DNA of 33,954 nucleotides from Micromonospora deserti (GCF_003236335.1 NZ_POUB01000039.1:1-33954); one strand, 5' to 3'. Shown: positions 24,039-31,756, counted from the stretch's first letter. Translations and numbers: made by a program. The notes: generated by a model from the sequence alone, not told the origin.

Positions 24039-24833
24039 TCATTCGCGGTAGTAGGTGGCATCCCCGCGTTGGGTCGGGTGGGATATCACGTGGATGTAGA
24101 GCAGGGAGTTCACCTGCCGGATGTAGCGCTCGGGGTAGTTGTACGACCGGAAGGAGACGCCGGTCGGTTCGGCGAGCCCGTCCTCGAGGTAGAAGCTCGC
24201 GTCGCTTCGGAACAGCCCGGAGCCGTCGTTCCGCTCCAGCCACACCTCGAAGTTCTTGTGGCGCAAATAGAATCCAGGGAAGTTCGCTGACTCCAGTGAC
24301 ACCGTGCCATTGCCAGACAGGCCGGTCACGACACGGAACCATGCGTCGGAAAGGCTGCTGACGTTCGCGTCAAGACGGGCCCGGAACCAGTAGTGACGGA
24401 TGTAGTGGTTCGGGAAGGTGTACGACCGGAACCGGCACTCCGTGCAGGGCTGGGCAACTGTCGGCTGAGTAGTCTGGGGCGGACGCGGCGAAGAAGTCCT
24501 GCGGGGCGTTTGCACCCGCGTCCGGTCAGGGTTCGGCACCGGGCTGTACGAGTTGAGCGAGCCGTTGATTCCGGGGATCGGCTGTCTGCTGATCGTCAGG
24601 TAACCCGGGTCATCGGTCGGCAGAGAACTCGCCGAGGCCGAGACGAGCGGCAGGTCGTCGCCTTGTTGATCGGTGCGGTCGACAAGTGCTACATAGCCGA
24701 AGGATGCTGCGGCCAGGAGGACGAGGAGCGCTGCCGGAACGGCGATCACCCTGAATCTAGCTGCCCCGCTGGGCAGGTGATGGCGGCCGGAGCCGTTGAT
24801 CATCTTTGACCACCGTGCGCGCGCACCGTCCAC
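24039..24833 (-). CDS. Membrane-anchored AbfB (CBM42-like) domain protein
   Basis: This 264-residue protein has a short basic cytoplasmic tail and one membrane segment (VIAVPAALLVLLAAASFGYV, about residues 29-48). An extracellular Ser/Thr/Pro-rich linker with an RTRVQTPRRTSSPRPPQTT stretch follows, then a C-terminal beta-trefoil of about 140 residues. The repeated motif FRSYTFPNHYIRHYW / FPGFYLRHKNFEVW / FRSYNYPERYIRQVN is that of the AbfB arabinose-binding domain found at the end of alpha-L-arabinofuranosidases. No glycosidase domain is present, so it would bind rather than cut arabinose-containing glycans. The GTG at 24833 has GAGGAA upstream; the ATG at 24803 is an alternative start. Confidence 0.8.
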   Translation of the reverse strand: MDGARARWSKMINGSGRHHLPSGAARFRVIAVPAALLVLLAAASFGYVALVDRTDQQGDDLPLVSASASSLPTDDPGYLTISRQPIPGINGSLNSYSPVPNPDRTRVQTPRRTSSPRPPQTTQPTVAQPCTECRFRSYTFPNHYIRHYWFRARLDANVSSLSDAWFRVVTGLSGNGTVSLESANFPGFYLRHKNFEVWLERNDGSGLFRSDASFYLEDGLAEPTGVSFRSYNYPERYIRQVNSLLYIHVISHPTQRGDATYYRE

Positions 24834-25054
24834 TTTCGCTGTTCCTCATGACTGTCTTGACGCCAAGATTCGACGGGAGTCTGGCATATGACCGCCTGCG
24901 GGCGTAAGCCCCCAAAGGCCGAGCGCACATGGCCGCTCCTACTGCCTGCCAATTCAAGGAGCATCGCGAAGAGCATCGAGGGCCGTGGTCTTCTCGCCTG
25001 GCTGAGGTTCGGGCCGTACGTCGCCCTTCAGGTGCCCGCGGCCCTGGCGCGAGC

Positions 25055-25097
25055 GGCCGGTGGAGCCACCCCGCTCGACGGGGTGGCTCCACCGGCC
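25055..25097 (-). terminator. Very strong hairpin terminator
   Basis: Perfect 19-bp arms (ggccggtggagccaccccg and its complement) enclose a 5-base loop, ending 6 bases beyond the stop of the leftward repeat-protein gene. There is no T-tract. It is the most stable hairpin I noticed in the window. Confidence 0.8.
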
Positions 25098-25103
25098 TGG
25101 CAA

Positions 25104-26009
25104 TTACGCCGTCGCGCAGATGGCGTACGCGGTGTTCGTCCAGTTGCCGGCGAACGGGTCCTCCTCGTATGCGCCGGAGGTGACGGAGGTCGGCGCGGTG
25201 GCCGGGCCGCCGCTGGGCCGGAAATCGTCGACCACGCCCTCGCCGGTGACGCCGTTCAGCTCGTAGCCGGCGCCGGTGAGCACCTTCCCGACGGGGCAGG
25301 TCGCGGTGATGCCGCGGAAGTCGTTGGAGTTGCTGGCACTGGTCGCGGAAACCCGCACCAGGCCGGCGAGGGGGTTCGCGCAGATCGCGTACGCCGTCGC
25401 GAACCAGTTGCCGGCGAAGGCGTCCGCCTCGTAGGCGCCCACCGTGACCGCCGTCGGCGCGGTGGCCGGGCCGCCGTTGGGCCGGAAGTCGTCGACCACG
25501 CCCTCGCCCGTCACACCGGTCAGCTCGTAGCCTGTCCCGGTGAGCACCTTGCCGGCCGGGCAGGTCGCGGTGACGCTGCGGAAGTCGTTCGAGTTGCTGG
25601 CACTGTTCGCGGAGACCCGCACCAGGCCGGCGACGGGGTTGGCGCAGATCGCGTACGCGGTGACGGACCAGTTGCCGGCGAAGGCCTCCGCCTCGTACGC
25701 CCCAACGGTGACGGCGGTCGGCGCGGTGGCCGGGCCGCCGTTTGGTCGGAAGTCGTCGACCACCGCTTCGCCGGTCGCTCCGTTGAGTTCGTAGCCCGCG
25801 CCGGTCAGCACCTTGCCGGCCGGACAGGTCGCGGTGACGCTGCGGAAGTCGTTGGAGTTGCTGGCACTGGTCGCGGAAACCCGGACGAGGCCGGGGACCG
25901 CGGCCGACGCCGGGGCGGCCGGGACGACCACCGCGCCGGTGACGGCGAGGCCGACCACGAGGCTGAACGCGCGGGGTCCGAACCGCCGGGGTGCTGGCTG
26001 ACCTGACAT
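25104..26009 (-). CDS. Secreted protein of three 88-residue repeats
   Basis: This 301-residue protein has a Sec-type signal peptide (hydrophobic FSLVVGLAVTGAVVVPAAPA, cleavage near ASA at 36). Three near-identical repeats follow. Each starts GLVRVSATSASNSNDFR, has one Cys in TCPAGKVLTGAGYEL, an acidic VVDDFRPNGGPATAP segment, and a second Cys in AYAICA. One disulfide per repeat is likely. No catalytic residues stand out, and a cell-surface or matrix role is possible. The ATG at 26009 has AGGAG upstream. The DNA repeats are 264 bases long and very similar, which makes the copy number liable to change by recombination. The family is not recognised by name. Confidence 0.85.
   Translation of the reverse strand: MSGQPAPRRFGPRAFSLVVGLAVTGAVVVPAAPASAAVPGLVRVSATSASNSNDFRSVTATCPAGKVLTGAGYELNGATGEAVVDDFRPNGGPATAPTAVTVGAYEAEAFAGNWSVTAYAICANPVAGLVRVSANSASNSNDFRSVTATCPAGKVLTGTGYELTGVTGEGVVDDFRPNGGPATAPTAVTVGAYEADAFAGNWFATAYAICANPLAGLVRVSATSASNSNDFRGITATCPVGKVLTGAGYELNGVTGEGVVDDFRPSGGPATAPTSVTSGAYEEDPFAGNWTNTAYAICATA
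25107..25892 (-). repeat. Three tandem 264-base coding repeats
   Basis: The units run 25892-25629, 25628-25365 and 25364-25107, each in frame and 88 codons long (the last is slightly shorter). Marker strings such as accaggccggcga recur exactly 264 bases apart. This is an internal duplication within the secreted protein gene. Confidence 0.9.
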
Positions 26010-26088
26010 GTGACTCTCCTGTCTGTCCCGCCCGCGGCTGGTTCCGGGTGACCGCCACGGCGCTTCGTCAATGACGCGCTCACGGTAG

Positions 26089-26138
26089 GTAGTCGCCCGA
26101 CCAGGCATTATCTCCAAACCGACTACGTCAGGTAGTCG
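26089..26138. promoter_or_regulatory. Palindrome and half-site upstream of the repeat-protein gene
   Basis: The inverted repeat cgactac-gtcag-gtagtcg (26120-26138) and a lone gtagtcg (26089-26095) lie 80-129 bases upstream of the leftward start at 26009. The two gtagtcg copies are 43 bases apart, about four helical turns. This is a plausible binding site for a response regulator of the LuxR/NarL kind, by inference only. Confidence 0.4.
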
Positions 26139-27112
26139 ACTGATGACGCCTTCGGGGTTGGGGACAGTCGTTGCCCGACACCCGGCCCGGCATGGGTACC
26201 TGGCGGTTGAGGCGCGGCGGGAGAGCCTGGCGTGGATCGGACCAGCAGGTCCTCATACGTGGCGTCGGACCTTCCCGGACCCCTACCGCCGGGCCCTGTC
26301 CTGACCGGCGCCGTCTTCACCGATGGACCGGGTCTGTTGCGGACTCTGTGGAGCTGCCCCTTCTGTGCGGGCGGCATCATCCATGGGACGCACAGCGTCG
26401 AAGAAACCGTTTGTGACATCAGGCAACGCCTACCTAACGTGCCGGGGTGTGAAGGGCACCGACTGGTCGGACGTACGCAAGCGGGTCGCCGCCCTCGCCG
26501 AACGGTGGGCGCGCTTGGTCTGGGGGCAGCTCCAGCTGGAGGCCCGCACCGACCAGACCTTCCTGCCAGCCCTTCGCGACGGTCTCCTATCGATCTGCTG
26601 ACCGGTCCCGCCGCAGCGGCACGCGCAGCTGCGCCGCGCCTGCGAGCCAGCATTCATCCATTTGATTCCCGGAGGCGAAGCAGGTGGCCGACGAGGATCT
26701 TGGTGTCGCTGGCTTGCCGCCAAGACCTGCAGCAGCTTTGGCACCTGGCCGAGTGCCTGGCCGATGAACGGGAGGTTTCCTGACGGTTTGTGACGATAAT
26801 GCGGCTCGGGCGATCCAGAGGCGGAATGACCACGTCCTCCTGTCTGAGAGGGCGCCGGCCGACGTTGGCGTTCGTGCCGTGCGGCGGCAACGTCAATGAC
26901 GTCACCCCCGTTTCACCCAGATCCTGGCCGGGTAACCGCATCGCCCGGCCAGTTCGCTGTCCCGGCACGGCGGGACTCTGGTCGTCCGGGACGACGGCTG
27001 ACGCTGACCGCGGCGGCGACGCCAGACAAGCCGAGGTGCGGATGGTCGGTTCGGCGGCCCCAAGCGGCGGTTGTCGCCGTGATGTCGGTATCAGCGCACG
27101 TTCGGGGGAGGA
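26139..27112. other. Region without a convincing gene
   Basis: This stretch of about 970 bases holds several short open frames on both strands, none with a convincing start, codon pattern or family. The best is a plus-strand frame at 26383-26601 (MGRTASKKPFVTSGNAYLTC, then a Trp-rich WSDVRKRVAALAERW part), which has no ribosome binding site. A minute frame at 26684 has GGAGG but only 27 codons. The small dyad acgtca-a-tgacgt near 26891 may belong to the mscS promoter. The mixture of broken frames suggests decayed DNA. Confidence 0.5.
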
Positions 27113-28123
27113 ATGGGCGCACTGCTGGTCGTCGTGGCCTGGGTTGTTGCCGCCTTGCTCGTGGCCTGGCTCGTCAGGCTCTTCTTTCGGTGGGCGGCCA
27201 AGACCCGCTACGGGTGGATCGTCGGACCGATGTATGACGCCTGCCGCCTGCCCGCAGTAGCTGTCCTGGTGATCTGGGCCTTGTTGGCCTCGGTGCCCGC
27301 CCCGACGGACGGGTTGCTGTCGGCCTTCCGGCACGGACTCCTGTTGGCGTTCGTGGCGGCGTGTGCGTGGCTGGCGATCAGATTTCTGCAGGTCACCGAA
27401 AGCCTCGCGTTGGGGCGCCTCGCCCACGAACCGACGGCGAACCGGCGGCAACGGCGGATACGTACTCAGGTCCGGTTGATCCGGGGCCTGACCGCCGTGA
27501 TCGTGACGCTGACCGCGATCGCGGTCGCGTTGATGAGCTACGAGCAGGCGCGGGTGGTCGGAGTGTCCCTGGTCACCTCGGCCGGTGTGATCGGCGTGCT
27601 CATCGGTGTGGGCGCCCGAACGTCCCTGACGAACGCCTTCGCGGGCATGCAGATCGCCTTCACCGACGCGATACACGTCGATGACGTGGTGGTGGTTGAC
27701 GGCGCGTGGGGTCGCGTCGAGGAGGTGAAGCTGACCAGCGTCGTGATACGGATGTGGGACGAGCGCCGGCTGATCCTGCCGACCACCTACTTCACCGACC
27801 GCCCCTTCCAAAACTGGACCCGGCACGAAGCCCGGGTCGTGGGCGAGATCCGGCTGCACCTTGACTACACCGCCGAGGTGGATCAGCTCCGGCGCGAGGC
27901 GCGACGGCTGGTCGAGGAGTCGCCGCTGTGGGACCGTGCGCTCTGGACCCTCCAGGTGGTCGATGTGACGCCGCAGACGATGGAGGTCCAGGTGCGCGTC
28001 TCGGCCGCCGACGGGCCAAGCGCCTGGGATCTGCGCTGTGACCTGCGCGAGGGCTTGGTCAAGTACGTCCGCGACCAGCACCCGCAGTGGCTGCCGCGTA
28101 CCCGCAGCGAGTACCAGCCCTAG
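27113..28123 (+). CDS. MscS-family mechanosensitive ion channel
   Basis: This 336-residue membrane protein has four hydrophobic segments in the first 180 residues. The last contains VTSAGVIGVLIGVGARTSLTNAF, corresponding to the glycine/alanine-rich pore helix TM3 of MscS. The beta-domain follows, with the family motif DDVVVVDGAWGRVEEVKLTS, and then LPTTYFTDRPFQNWTR. The C-terminal alpha/beta domain ends the protein. Such channels open on membrane tension during osmotic downshock. The ATG at 27113 has GGGGGAGG just upstream. It stands alone and converges with a decayed gene on the right. Confidence 0.92.
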   Translation: MGALLVVVAWVVAALLVAWLVRLFFRWAAKTRYGWIVGPMYDACRLPAVAVLVIWALLASVPAPTDGLLSAFRHGLLLAFVAACAWLAIRFLQVTESLALGRLAHEPTANRRQRRIRTQVRLIRGLTAVIVTLTAIAVALMSYEQARVVGVSLVTSAGVIGVLIGVGARTSLTNAFAGMQIAFTDAIHVDDVVVVDGAWGRVEEVKLTSVVIRMWDERRLILPTTYFTDRPFQNWTRHEARVVGEIRLHLDYTAEVDQLRREARRLVEESPLWDRALWTLQVVDVTPQTMEVQVRVSAADGPSAWDLRCDLREGLVKYVRDQHPQWLPRTRSEYQP

Positions 28124-28164
28124 CCTGGACCCCTGACCTTTCCGCGCCCGCCTCGCCGAGCCGC

Positions 28165-28217
28165 GCCCGGATCGCCGCCGCTTGGTCGCGATGCGGCGCG
28201 CCGACGGCGATCCGGGC
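28165..28217. terminator. Hairpin terminator after mscS
   Basis: Perfect 13-bp arms (gcccggatcgccg / cggcgatccgggc) flank a 27-base loop that can form a smaller ccgc/gcgg stem. It lies between two convergent transcription units. The minus strand of this stretch also reads ARIAVGAPHRDQAAAIRARL, reminiscent of a SPOR domain, and may be a coding remnant. Confidence 0.5.
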
Positions 28218-28257
28218 CGGCGTCACCGGCGGTCCGCGGGCACCTGCTCGGAGACGA

Positions 28258-28684
28258 TCAGTTGCCGCTGCGGTACGGGCCGTCCACGTAGACGAGCGCG
28301 TCGCCGACGGCCCGCTCGGTCGACCCGCTCGGCCGGTTCACCAGGGCGCCCTCGACGGCCATCGCGGTGGATCCGCCGCCGTCCAGGTTGACCGCGTGGT
28401 CGATGGTGAGCACGTTGACCACGCACGGGCCTCGGGTGGTGGTGTTGATCTGGTCAGCCGGCGCAGGCTCGGTGCCCCGCTCGATGCGGGTCAGGGTGAC
28501 GCCGGCGGCCAAGGCACGACTGGTGCGTACCTCCGTCAGGTCGGCGTCGCCGAGCGGAAGGGTGCCGGCGGCGGCCTCGGCGCGGGCCCCCCGGAACGAC
28601 CCCGAGCGCTACCGCGGCCAGCGCGGCCGCCGCGATCGCCCCGGCGCAGCGGGAGCGGGACAAGCGAGGAGTAGAAGCAGTCAT
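28258..28684 (-). pseudogene. Decayed phosphodiester glycosidase (NAGPA-like) gene
   Basis: The first frame encodes a signal peptide (MTASTPRLSRSRCAGAIAAA) and then runs out of frame at a run of six G (minus strand, about 28590-28595). One base fewer would join it to LPLGDADLTEVRTS and the rest. The second frame (to 28258) reads GVTLTRIERGTEPAPADQIN and NVLTID, then jumps to HAVNLDGGGSTAMAVEGALV and NRPSGSTERAVGDALVYVDG. The LDGGGS...NRPS..ER.VG.AL pattern is the C-terminal part of the NAGPA/phosphodiester glycosidase family. The central roughly 250 residues of the family are missing. So the gene has both an internal in-frame deletion and a likely frameshift. The frameshift could be a sequencing error; the deletion could not. 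Confidence 0.7.
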
Positions 28685-28780
28685 GCCCGTGACCCTGCGG
28701 TGCCACAGAACGACGTACCCGGCGTCACCTCACACCGAGCCGAATTGTGCGGCAAGGAAGGGTTTACCGCGGAAGGGGCA

Positions 28781-28818
28781 GGCGCCAGGGCCGCGGACGA
28801 GCCGCGAACCCTGGCGCC
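28781..28818 (-). terminator. Hairpin terminator of the lectin gene
   Basis: Perfect 10-bp arms (ggcgccaggg / ccctggcgcc) with an inner cgcgg/ccgcg stem lie 32 bases beyond the stop of the leftward lectin gene. Confidence 0.6.
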
Positions 28819-28849
28819 ATGACGGGTCACGTTGGAGCGTGCGGCAGGC

Positions 28850-29356
28850 TCAGGCGTCGATGTAGCGGGCGTTGAAGATCCAGCCCTGCTCGGACCCACC
28901 ATTGGCACGCCACTGGATGAGCTCGGCGCCGTTGGCGGTGCTACCGCCACCCGAAACGGAGAGAACCTTGCCGCTCTTACCGTTGACCAGGTAGCCGTTG
29001 CTCGAGTACCAGTCCTGCTCAGGCCCGCCGTTGCAGGTCCACTGGATGGCGTTCGCGCCGTCGGCGGTGCTGCCGCCACCCTCGATGGAGAGGCACTTGC
29101 CGCTCTTGCCGTTGACCAGGCTGTCGCCCGACCAGCGCCACAGCTGCTCCGGGCCGTCGATGCAGCTCCACTGGATGGCGCGGGCACCGTTGCTGAGGCT
29201 ACCGCCGCCCGCGATCGAAATGCACTTGCCGCTCTTGTAGTTGATGACCTCGTACCAGGTAGCCGCCTGGGCCGGGGACGCGACAGCAAGCGACGATGCG
29301 ATGGCAGCCCCCGTGACGGCCAAACCCGCCAGGATCCGCCGAGCCTTCCGTGGCAT
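28850..29356 (-). CDS. Secreted ricin-type beta-trefoil (CBM13) lectin-domain protein
   Basis: This 168-residue protein has a signal peptide (hydrophobic GLAVTGAAIASSLAVASPA, cleavage after AQA near 31) and one beta-trefoil domain. The three subdomains each carry G-K-x-hydrophobic-S-x-x-GGGS, NGA..IQW and a Q-x-W motif (QLWRW, QDWYS, QGWIF). This is the ricin B/CBM13 pattern for galactose- or xylan-type sugar binding. No enzyme domain is attached. I prefer the ATG at 29356, with GGAGGT 5 bases upstream, to the TTG at 29368. Together with the AbfB-domain protein at 24039 it adds stand-alone glycan binding to the neighbourhood. Confidence 0.88.
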   Translation of the reverse strand: MPRKARRILAGLAVTGAAIASSLAVASPAQAATWYEVINYKSGKCISIAGGGSLSNGARAIQWSCIDGPEQLWRWSGDSLVNGKSGKCLSIEGGGSTADGANAIQWTCNGGPEQDWYSSNGYLVNGKSGKVLSVSGGGSTANGAELIQWRANGGSEQGWIFNARYIDA

Positions 29357-29476
29357 GCGCACCTCCAATGTGTTACGTACTGTTGGTCACTGTGGACGGA
29401 GCGTCGCCCACGCGGATGACCGTAGTACGGCTTGATCATCCGAAGGAACGGGCGCAAGATCAGTTTCAGCCAGCAT

Positions 29477-29773
29477 TCACGCGCTCGTAACAGGGCGGTC
29501 TCGTGTCCTCACGCACACCCGACTGGGTGTTCTATCAGCCGCAGGGTCCGTCGTGGTCGTTGCGGCGTCGGCAGCGGTCGGCCCCGTCGAGCCTGGCGTC
29601 ACACCGACTCGGGTACGCAGGAACTGGCGGTCCTCCTCGCTGAGAGTCGTCTCGCCAAAGTCGATGGCCATGACGCGACCGAGCGAGTCGTGCAGCGCCA
29701 CGGCGAGGGCGATGGCCGCGTCGAGGCTGGTCAGCGTGGTGGGCAGGTGGATGATCCAGCGGGGTGCGGTCAT
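29477..29773 (-). CDS. Small conserved-looking protein, third of the DivIVA trio
   Basis: This 98-residue protein begins MTAPRWIIHLPTTLTSLDAA and continues ALHDSLGRVMAIDFGETTLS, EEDRQFLRTRV. The first 60 residues look well conserved (alpha/beta, no membrane segment), and the tail is Thr/Ala/Asp-rich and disordered. The ATG overlaps the DivIVA-like gene's stop by ATGA. I recall such proteins from actinobacterial accessory regions next to DivIVA-like and Cys/His-containing small proteins, but no function is known to me. Confidence 0.75.
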   Translation of the reverse strand: MTAPRWIIHLPTTLTSLDAAIALAVALHDSLGRVMAIDFGETTLSEEDRQFLRTRVGVTPGSTGPTAADAATTTTDPAADRTPSRVCVRTRDRPVTSA

Positions 29774-30033
29774 CGCGCCCACCGGCTGTTCGGTGACCCT
29801 GGATCGGTATGGCGCCAGCCGGTGTGCCGGGACTGCCACTGCCGCAGCGCCTGGCGGATGCGTTCGGCCTCCGTGTTGGCTGTGGTCAGTTCGCGGTGCA
29901 GGCGGTCGAGTTCGTCGGCCACCCGGTTGAGGTAGTCGTGCACCTGGCCGGGGTCGAGGCCGCGCCAGCGGGTGTCGAAGACGGCGGCGCGGATGTGGTG
30001 CGGGTGCAAACGCTCCCCCGTCACGTAGATCAT
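29770..30033 (-). CDS. DivIVA-domain small protein
   Basis: This 87-residue protein has the DivIVA N-terminal pattern FDTRWRGLDPGQVHDYLNRV (residues 19-38), followed by a coiled-coil heptad stretch (ADELDRLHRELTTANTEAER). DivIVA proteins sense curved membrane and organise polar growth in actinobacteria. This version has only the membrane-binding head and one short coiled coil, so it is not the essential growth protein (usually over 250 residues). Both ends overlap neighbouring genes by ATGA, making a compact operon. A scaffold or adaptor role is inference. Confidence 0.82.
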   Translation of the reverse strand: MIYVTGERLHPHHIRAAVFDTRWRGLDPGQVHDYLNRVADELDRLHRELTTANTEAERIRQALRQWQSRHTGWRHTDPGSPNSRWAR

Positions 30034-30284
30034 CGCTGCGACGCATCCTGCTCGGCGATCAGTGCCTGGATCTGGCCGTTAGTGAGGCCGCGCTGGTCGA
30101 GGACCCGGCGCCCCCAACGGTGCAGCCGACACGGATGCGGCGCCCGATCGTTACGACACCGCAGACCGTCCGGCCACTGCTCGGCGGCATGCACGGCAAC
30201 CGCCTTGACCGCGAAGGTCACGTCTTCCGCGGTGACGTACGGCGGCATCGGTAGTTCACCGAGGACCTCATCAATCGACTGCAT
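30030..30284 (-). CDS. Small protein with C-x8-C motif, first of the DivIVA trio
   Basis: This 84-residue protein has a helical first half (DEVLGELPMPPYVTAEDVTF). The segment CRNDRAPHPCRLHRWGRRVL contains two cysteines eight residues apart amid His and Arg, perhaps binding a metal. It ends QIQALIAEQDASQR. The ATG at 30284 has GGAGGG 4 bases upstream, the best ribosome binding site of the trio. The gene is divergent from the RusA-like gene across about 240 bases. Similar small proteins occur, from memory, in actinobacterial integrative elements. Confidence 0.75.
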   Translation of the reverse strand: MQSIDEVLGELPMPPYVTAEDVTFAVKAVAVHAAEQWPDGLRCRNDRAPHPCRLHRWGRRVLDQRGLTNGQIQALIAEQDASQR

Positions 30285-30524
30285 GACCCTCCCTTGCTCC
30301 GCATGAGGTGGCACCGAGGCGGGCCGGGTCGGACGGTACGACCGCGTCCGCACCGACCGGAGCCCAGCACCCGCCCCGGGCCGTGGTGTAGATGGTGTGG
30401 GCGGATCGGAGGCGGCAGAATGACTCGTGGCCGATGAGGCGTATACGGAGAGCTCATAGGTCCCACAACCTCGACGATTCCCGATGCTGATCAGCAAGCC
30501 GGTCTGTTATGCGGGAGGTTGGCC

Positions 30525-30941
30525 GTGTTGGCTGAAGCCGAGGAGATCTCCTTCGAGGTGCCGGGATGGCCGCCGACCAAGAACGAGGCAAAGTCAATGC
30601 TGGCGGCCGGCCATCAGCATGCCGACCGGGTGCGGTTGCTGCTGGAGGCTGCTCGCACGGCCGTAAGCCGCGTAGGGTGGCCCGTGGTTTCGGGCGATGT
30701 CGCTCTTGAACTGGTTGTTCGAGGCCCGGGACGGCCACCATCGGACGCGACGAACTACCTCGGTGGACTCGGCGACGTCCTGCAGGCCAAGAGCGCCCGC
30801 CCTAACCTGGATCTATCGCACCTTGGTGAGCTGAGCGCAGTGGCGCTCTTTGCCGATGATCGGCAGATAACGCAGATCAGTTACTCACAGGAGCACGCAG
30901 AGCAGCCCTCCTACAGCGTCCGGATCCGTCTACAGCGATGA
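30525..30941 (+). CDS. RusA-like Holliday junction resolvase family protein
   Basis: This 138-residue protein matches RusA in layout. An N-terminal strand leads into VPGWPPTKNEAK (the P-x-x-K/N segment). A strand ALELVVRGPGRPPSDATNYL follows, with the catalytic-type Asp, and then GDVLQ. The second acidic site is ALFADDRQI, corresponding to the DDxQI box. RusA proteins cut four-way DNA junctions and are often phage- or element-borne. The length is close to the family's usual 120-140. I place the start at the GTG at 30525, 6 bases after GGGAGG; the TTG at 30519 is too close. The similarity is distant, so a nuclease role is probable, not certain. Confidence 0.65.
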   Translation: MLAEAEEISFEVPGWPPTKNEAKSMLAAGHQHADRVRLLLEAARTAVSRVGWPVVSGDVALELVVRGPGRPPSDATNYLGGLGDVLQAKSARPNLDLSHLGELSAVALFADDRQITQISYSQEHAEQPSYSVRIRLQR

Positions 30942-31027
30942 ACGCCGACTCGAGCAAGAACATCGCATCGGCCCGCATCGACGTTACCTGCCCCACGACT
31001 TACCGTGACGCCTAGAAGGGAGCCCCT

Positions 31028-31260
31028 ATGGGCTGGGACCAGCCTCTACTCGACCAGGTTTCGACCGATTGGCCGAGAACAACGTGGCCGATGAGGTGGT
31101 CGACCTCGCGCTGGTGGCCTACGTCGGCGATGACGCGCACAACCACACCCATGCCGAAAGCCCGTCAACCTGGCGGAGCGGGATCGAGCCGCGAGACCGG
31201 AGGTGCAGCTCGGCAGACTGTCCGGCATCCGACACCAAGCGCCTCATTTGCTGGACATGA
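31028..31260 (+). pseudogene. Frameshifted small gene remnant
   Basis: A good start (ATG at 31028 after GAAGGGA) opens MGWDQPLLDQ, but coding-like sequence then continues in another frame as FDRLAENNVADEVVDLALVA, YVGDDAHNHTHAESP. That second frame has the GC-rich third positions typical of real genes here. One indel near 31055-31062 would join them. The family is not recognised. Confidence 0.3.
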
Positions 31261-31392
31261 GCGGATGTTCCACCACGGAAGGTGCGGCTGCCTAGCTGGC
31301 GAGCGCATGTCATCCTGCTGACGCACTGGCTAGGGTTTCGGCTCCGCACCCCATCTACCCCTTTAGGACACACGCGTGGGATCCTCAAGGAG

Positions 31393-31753
31393 ATGCAGCG
31401 GGCGCACGCACGTCAGGTACGCGCCCAGCGGCAGGCTCAGGCTGCGACGTACCGGCCACCACCAGCAGCTGCGCCGCGAGGCGGAACGAGCTATGAAGGC
31501 AGCGCAACGTGCCGCTGCGGTGGATGAACGGGAACGAAAGCGGCTCTATGTCGAGGCGCGTATCGCCGAGGTGGCGGCCGCCAACTCCGACCTCCAGGTC
31601 CACATCGAGGAACTGGACAACTTGCTGGCTGCGACGCTCGACGTCGACGATCACATCGACTTCGGCCGGTTGAAGAAGACGGTCACTCACCCACCCTTCA
31701 ACCCCGAGCACGCGGAGGTGAAGGCCAGAATCGACCCGAGCGAGCTGGACTGA
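31393..31753 (+). pseudogene. Truncated N-terminus of an Mrr-type restriction endonuclease-like protein
   Basis: Frame one reads MQRAHARQVRAQRQAQAATY. After one extra C near 31457-31460, frame two continues HHQQLRREAERAMKAAQRAA, then RERKRLYVEARIAEVAAANS, LDNLLAATLDVDDHIDFGRL and KKTVTHPPFNP. This Gln/Ala/Arg coiled coil followed by DERERKRLYVEAR and a VDD..DF..LK...HPPF segment is how actinobacterial restriction endonucleases with a C-terminal Mrr-type nuclease begin. The nuclease domain is gone: the frame stops at 31753 after only about 120 codons. It ends 3 bases before darT. An internal ATG at 31493 could still give an 86-residue coiled-coil protein. Confidence 0.6.
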
Positions 31754-31756
31754 CGG

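Noticed and set aside
24834..25054. Gap searched for a small RNA, riboswitch or peptide gene
   Set aside because: Only short frames without ribosome binding sites are visible and no conserved RNA fold is recognised.
26232..26783. Plus-strand frame with a CPFCAGG motif that looked zinc-finger-like
   Set aside because: It has no ribosome binding site or family pattern, and the second half is Arg/Pro-rich like other shadows. It is treated as part of the gene-poor region.
30942..31380. Search for a tRNA gene or attachment site bounding the defence island
   Set aside because: No cloverleaf, TTCGA-type T-loop or flanking direct repeat could be identified by eye.
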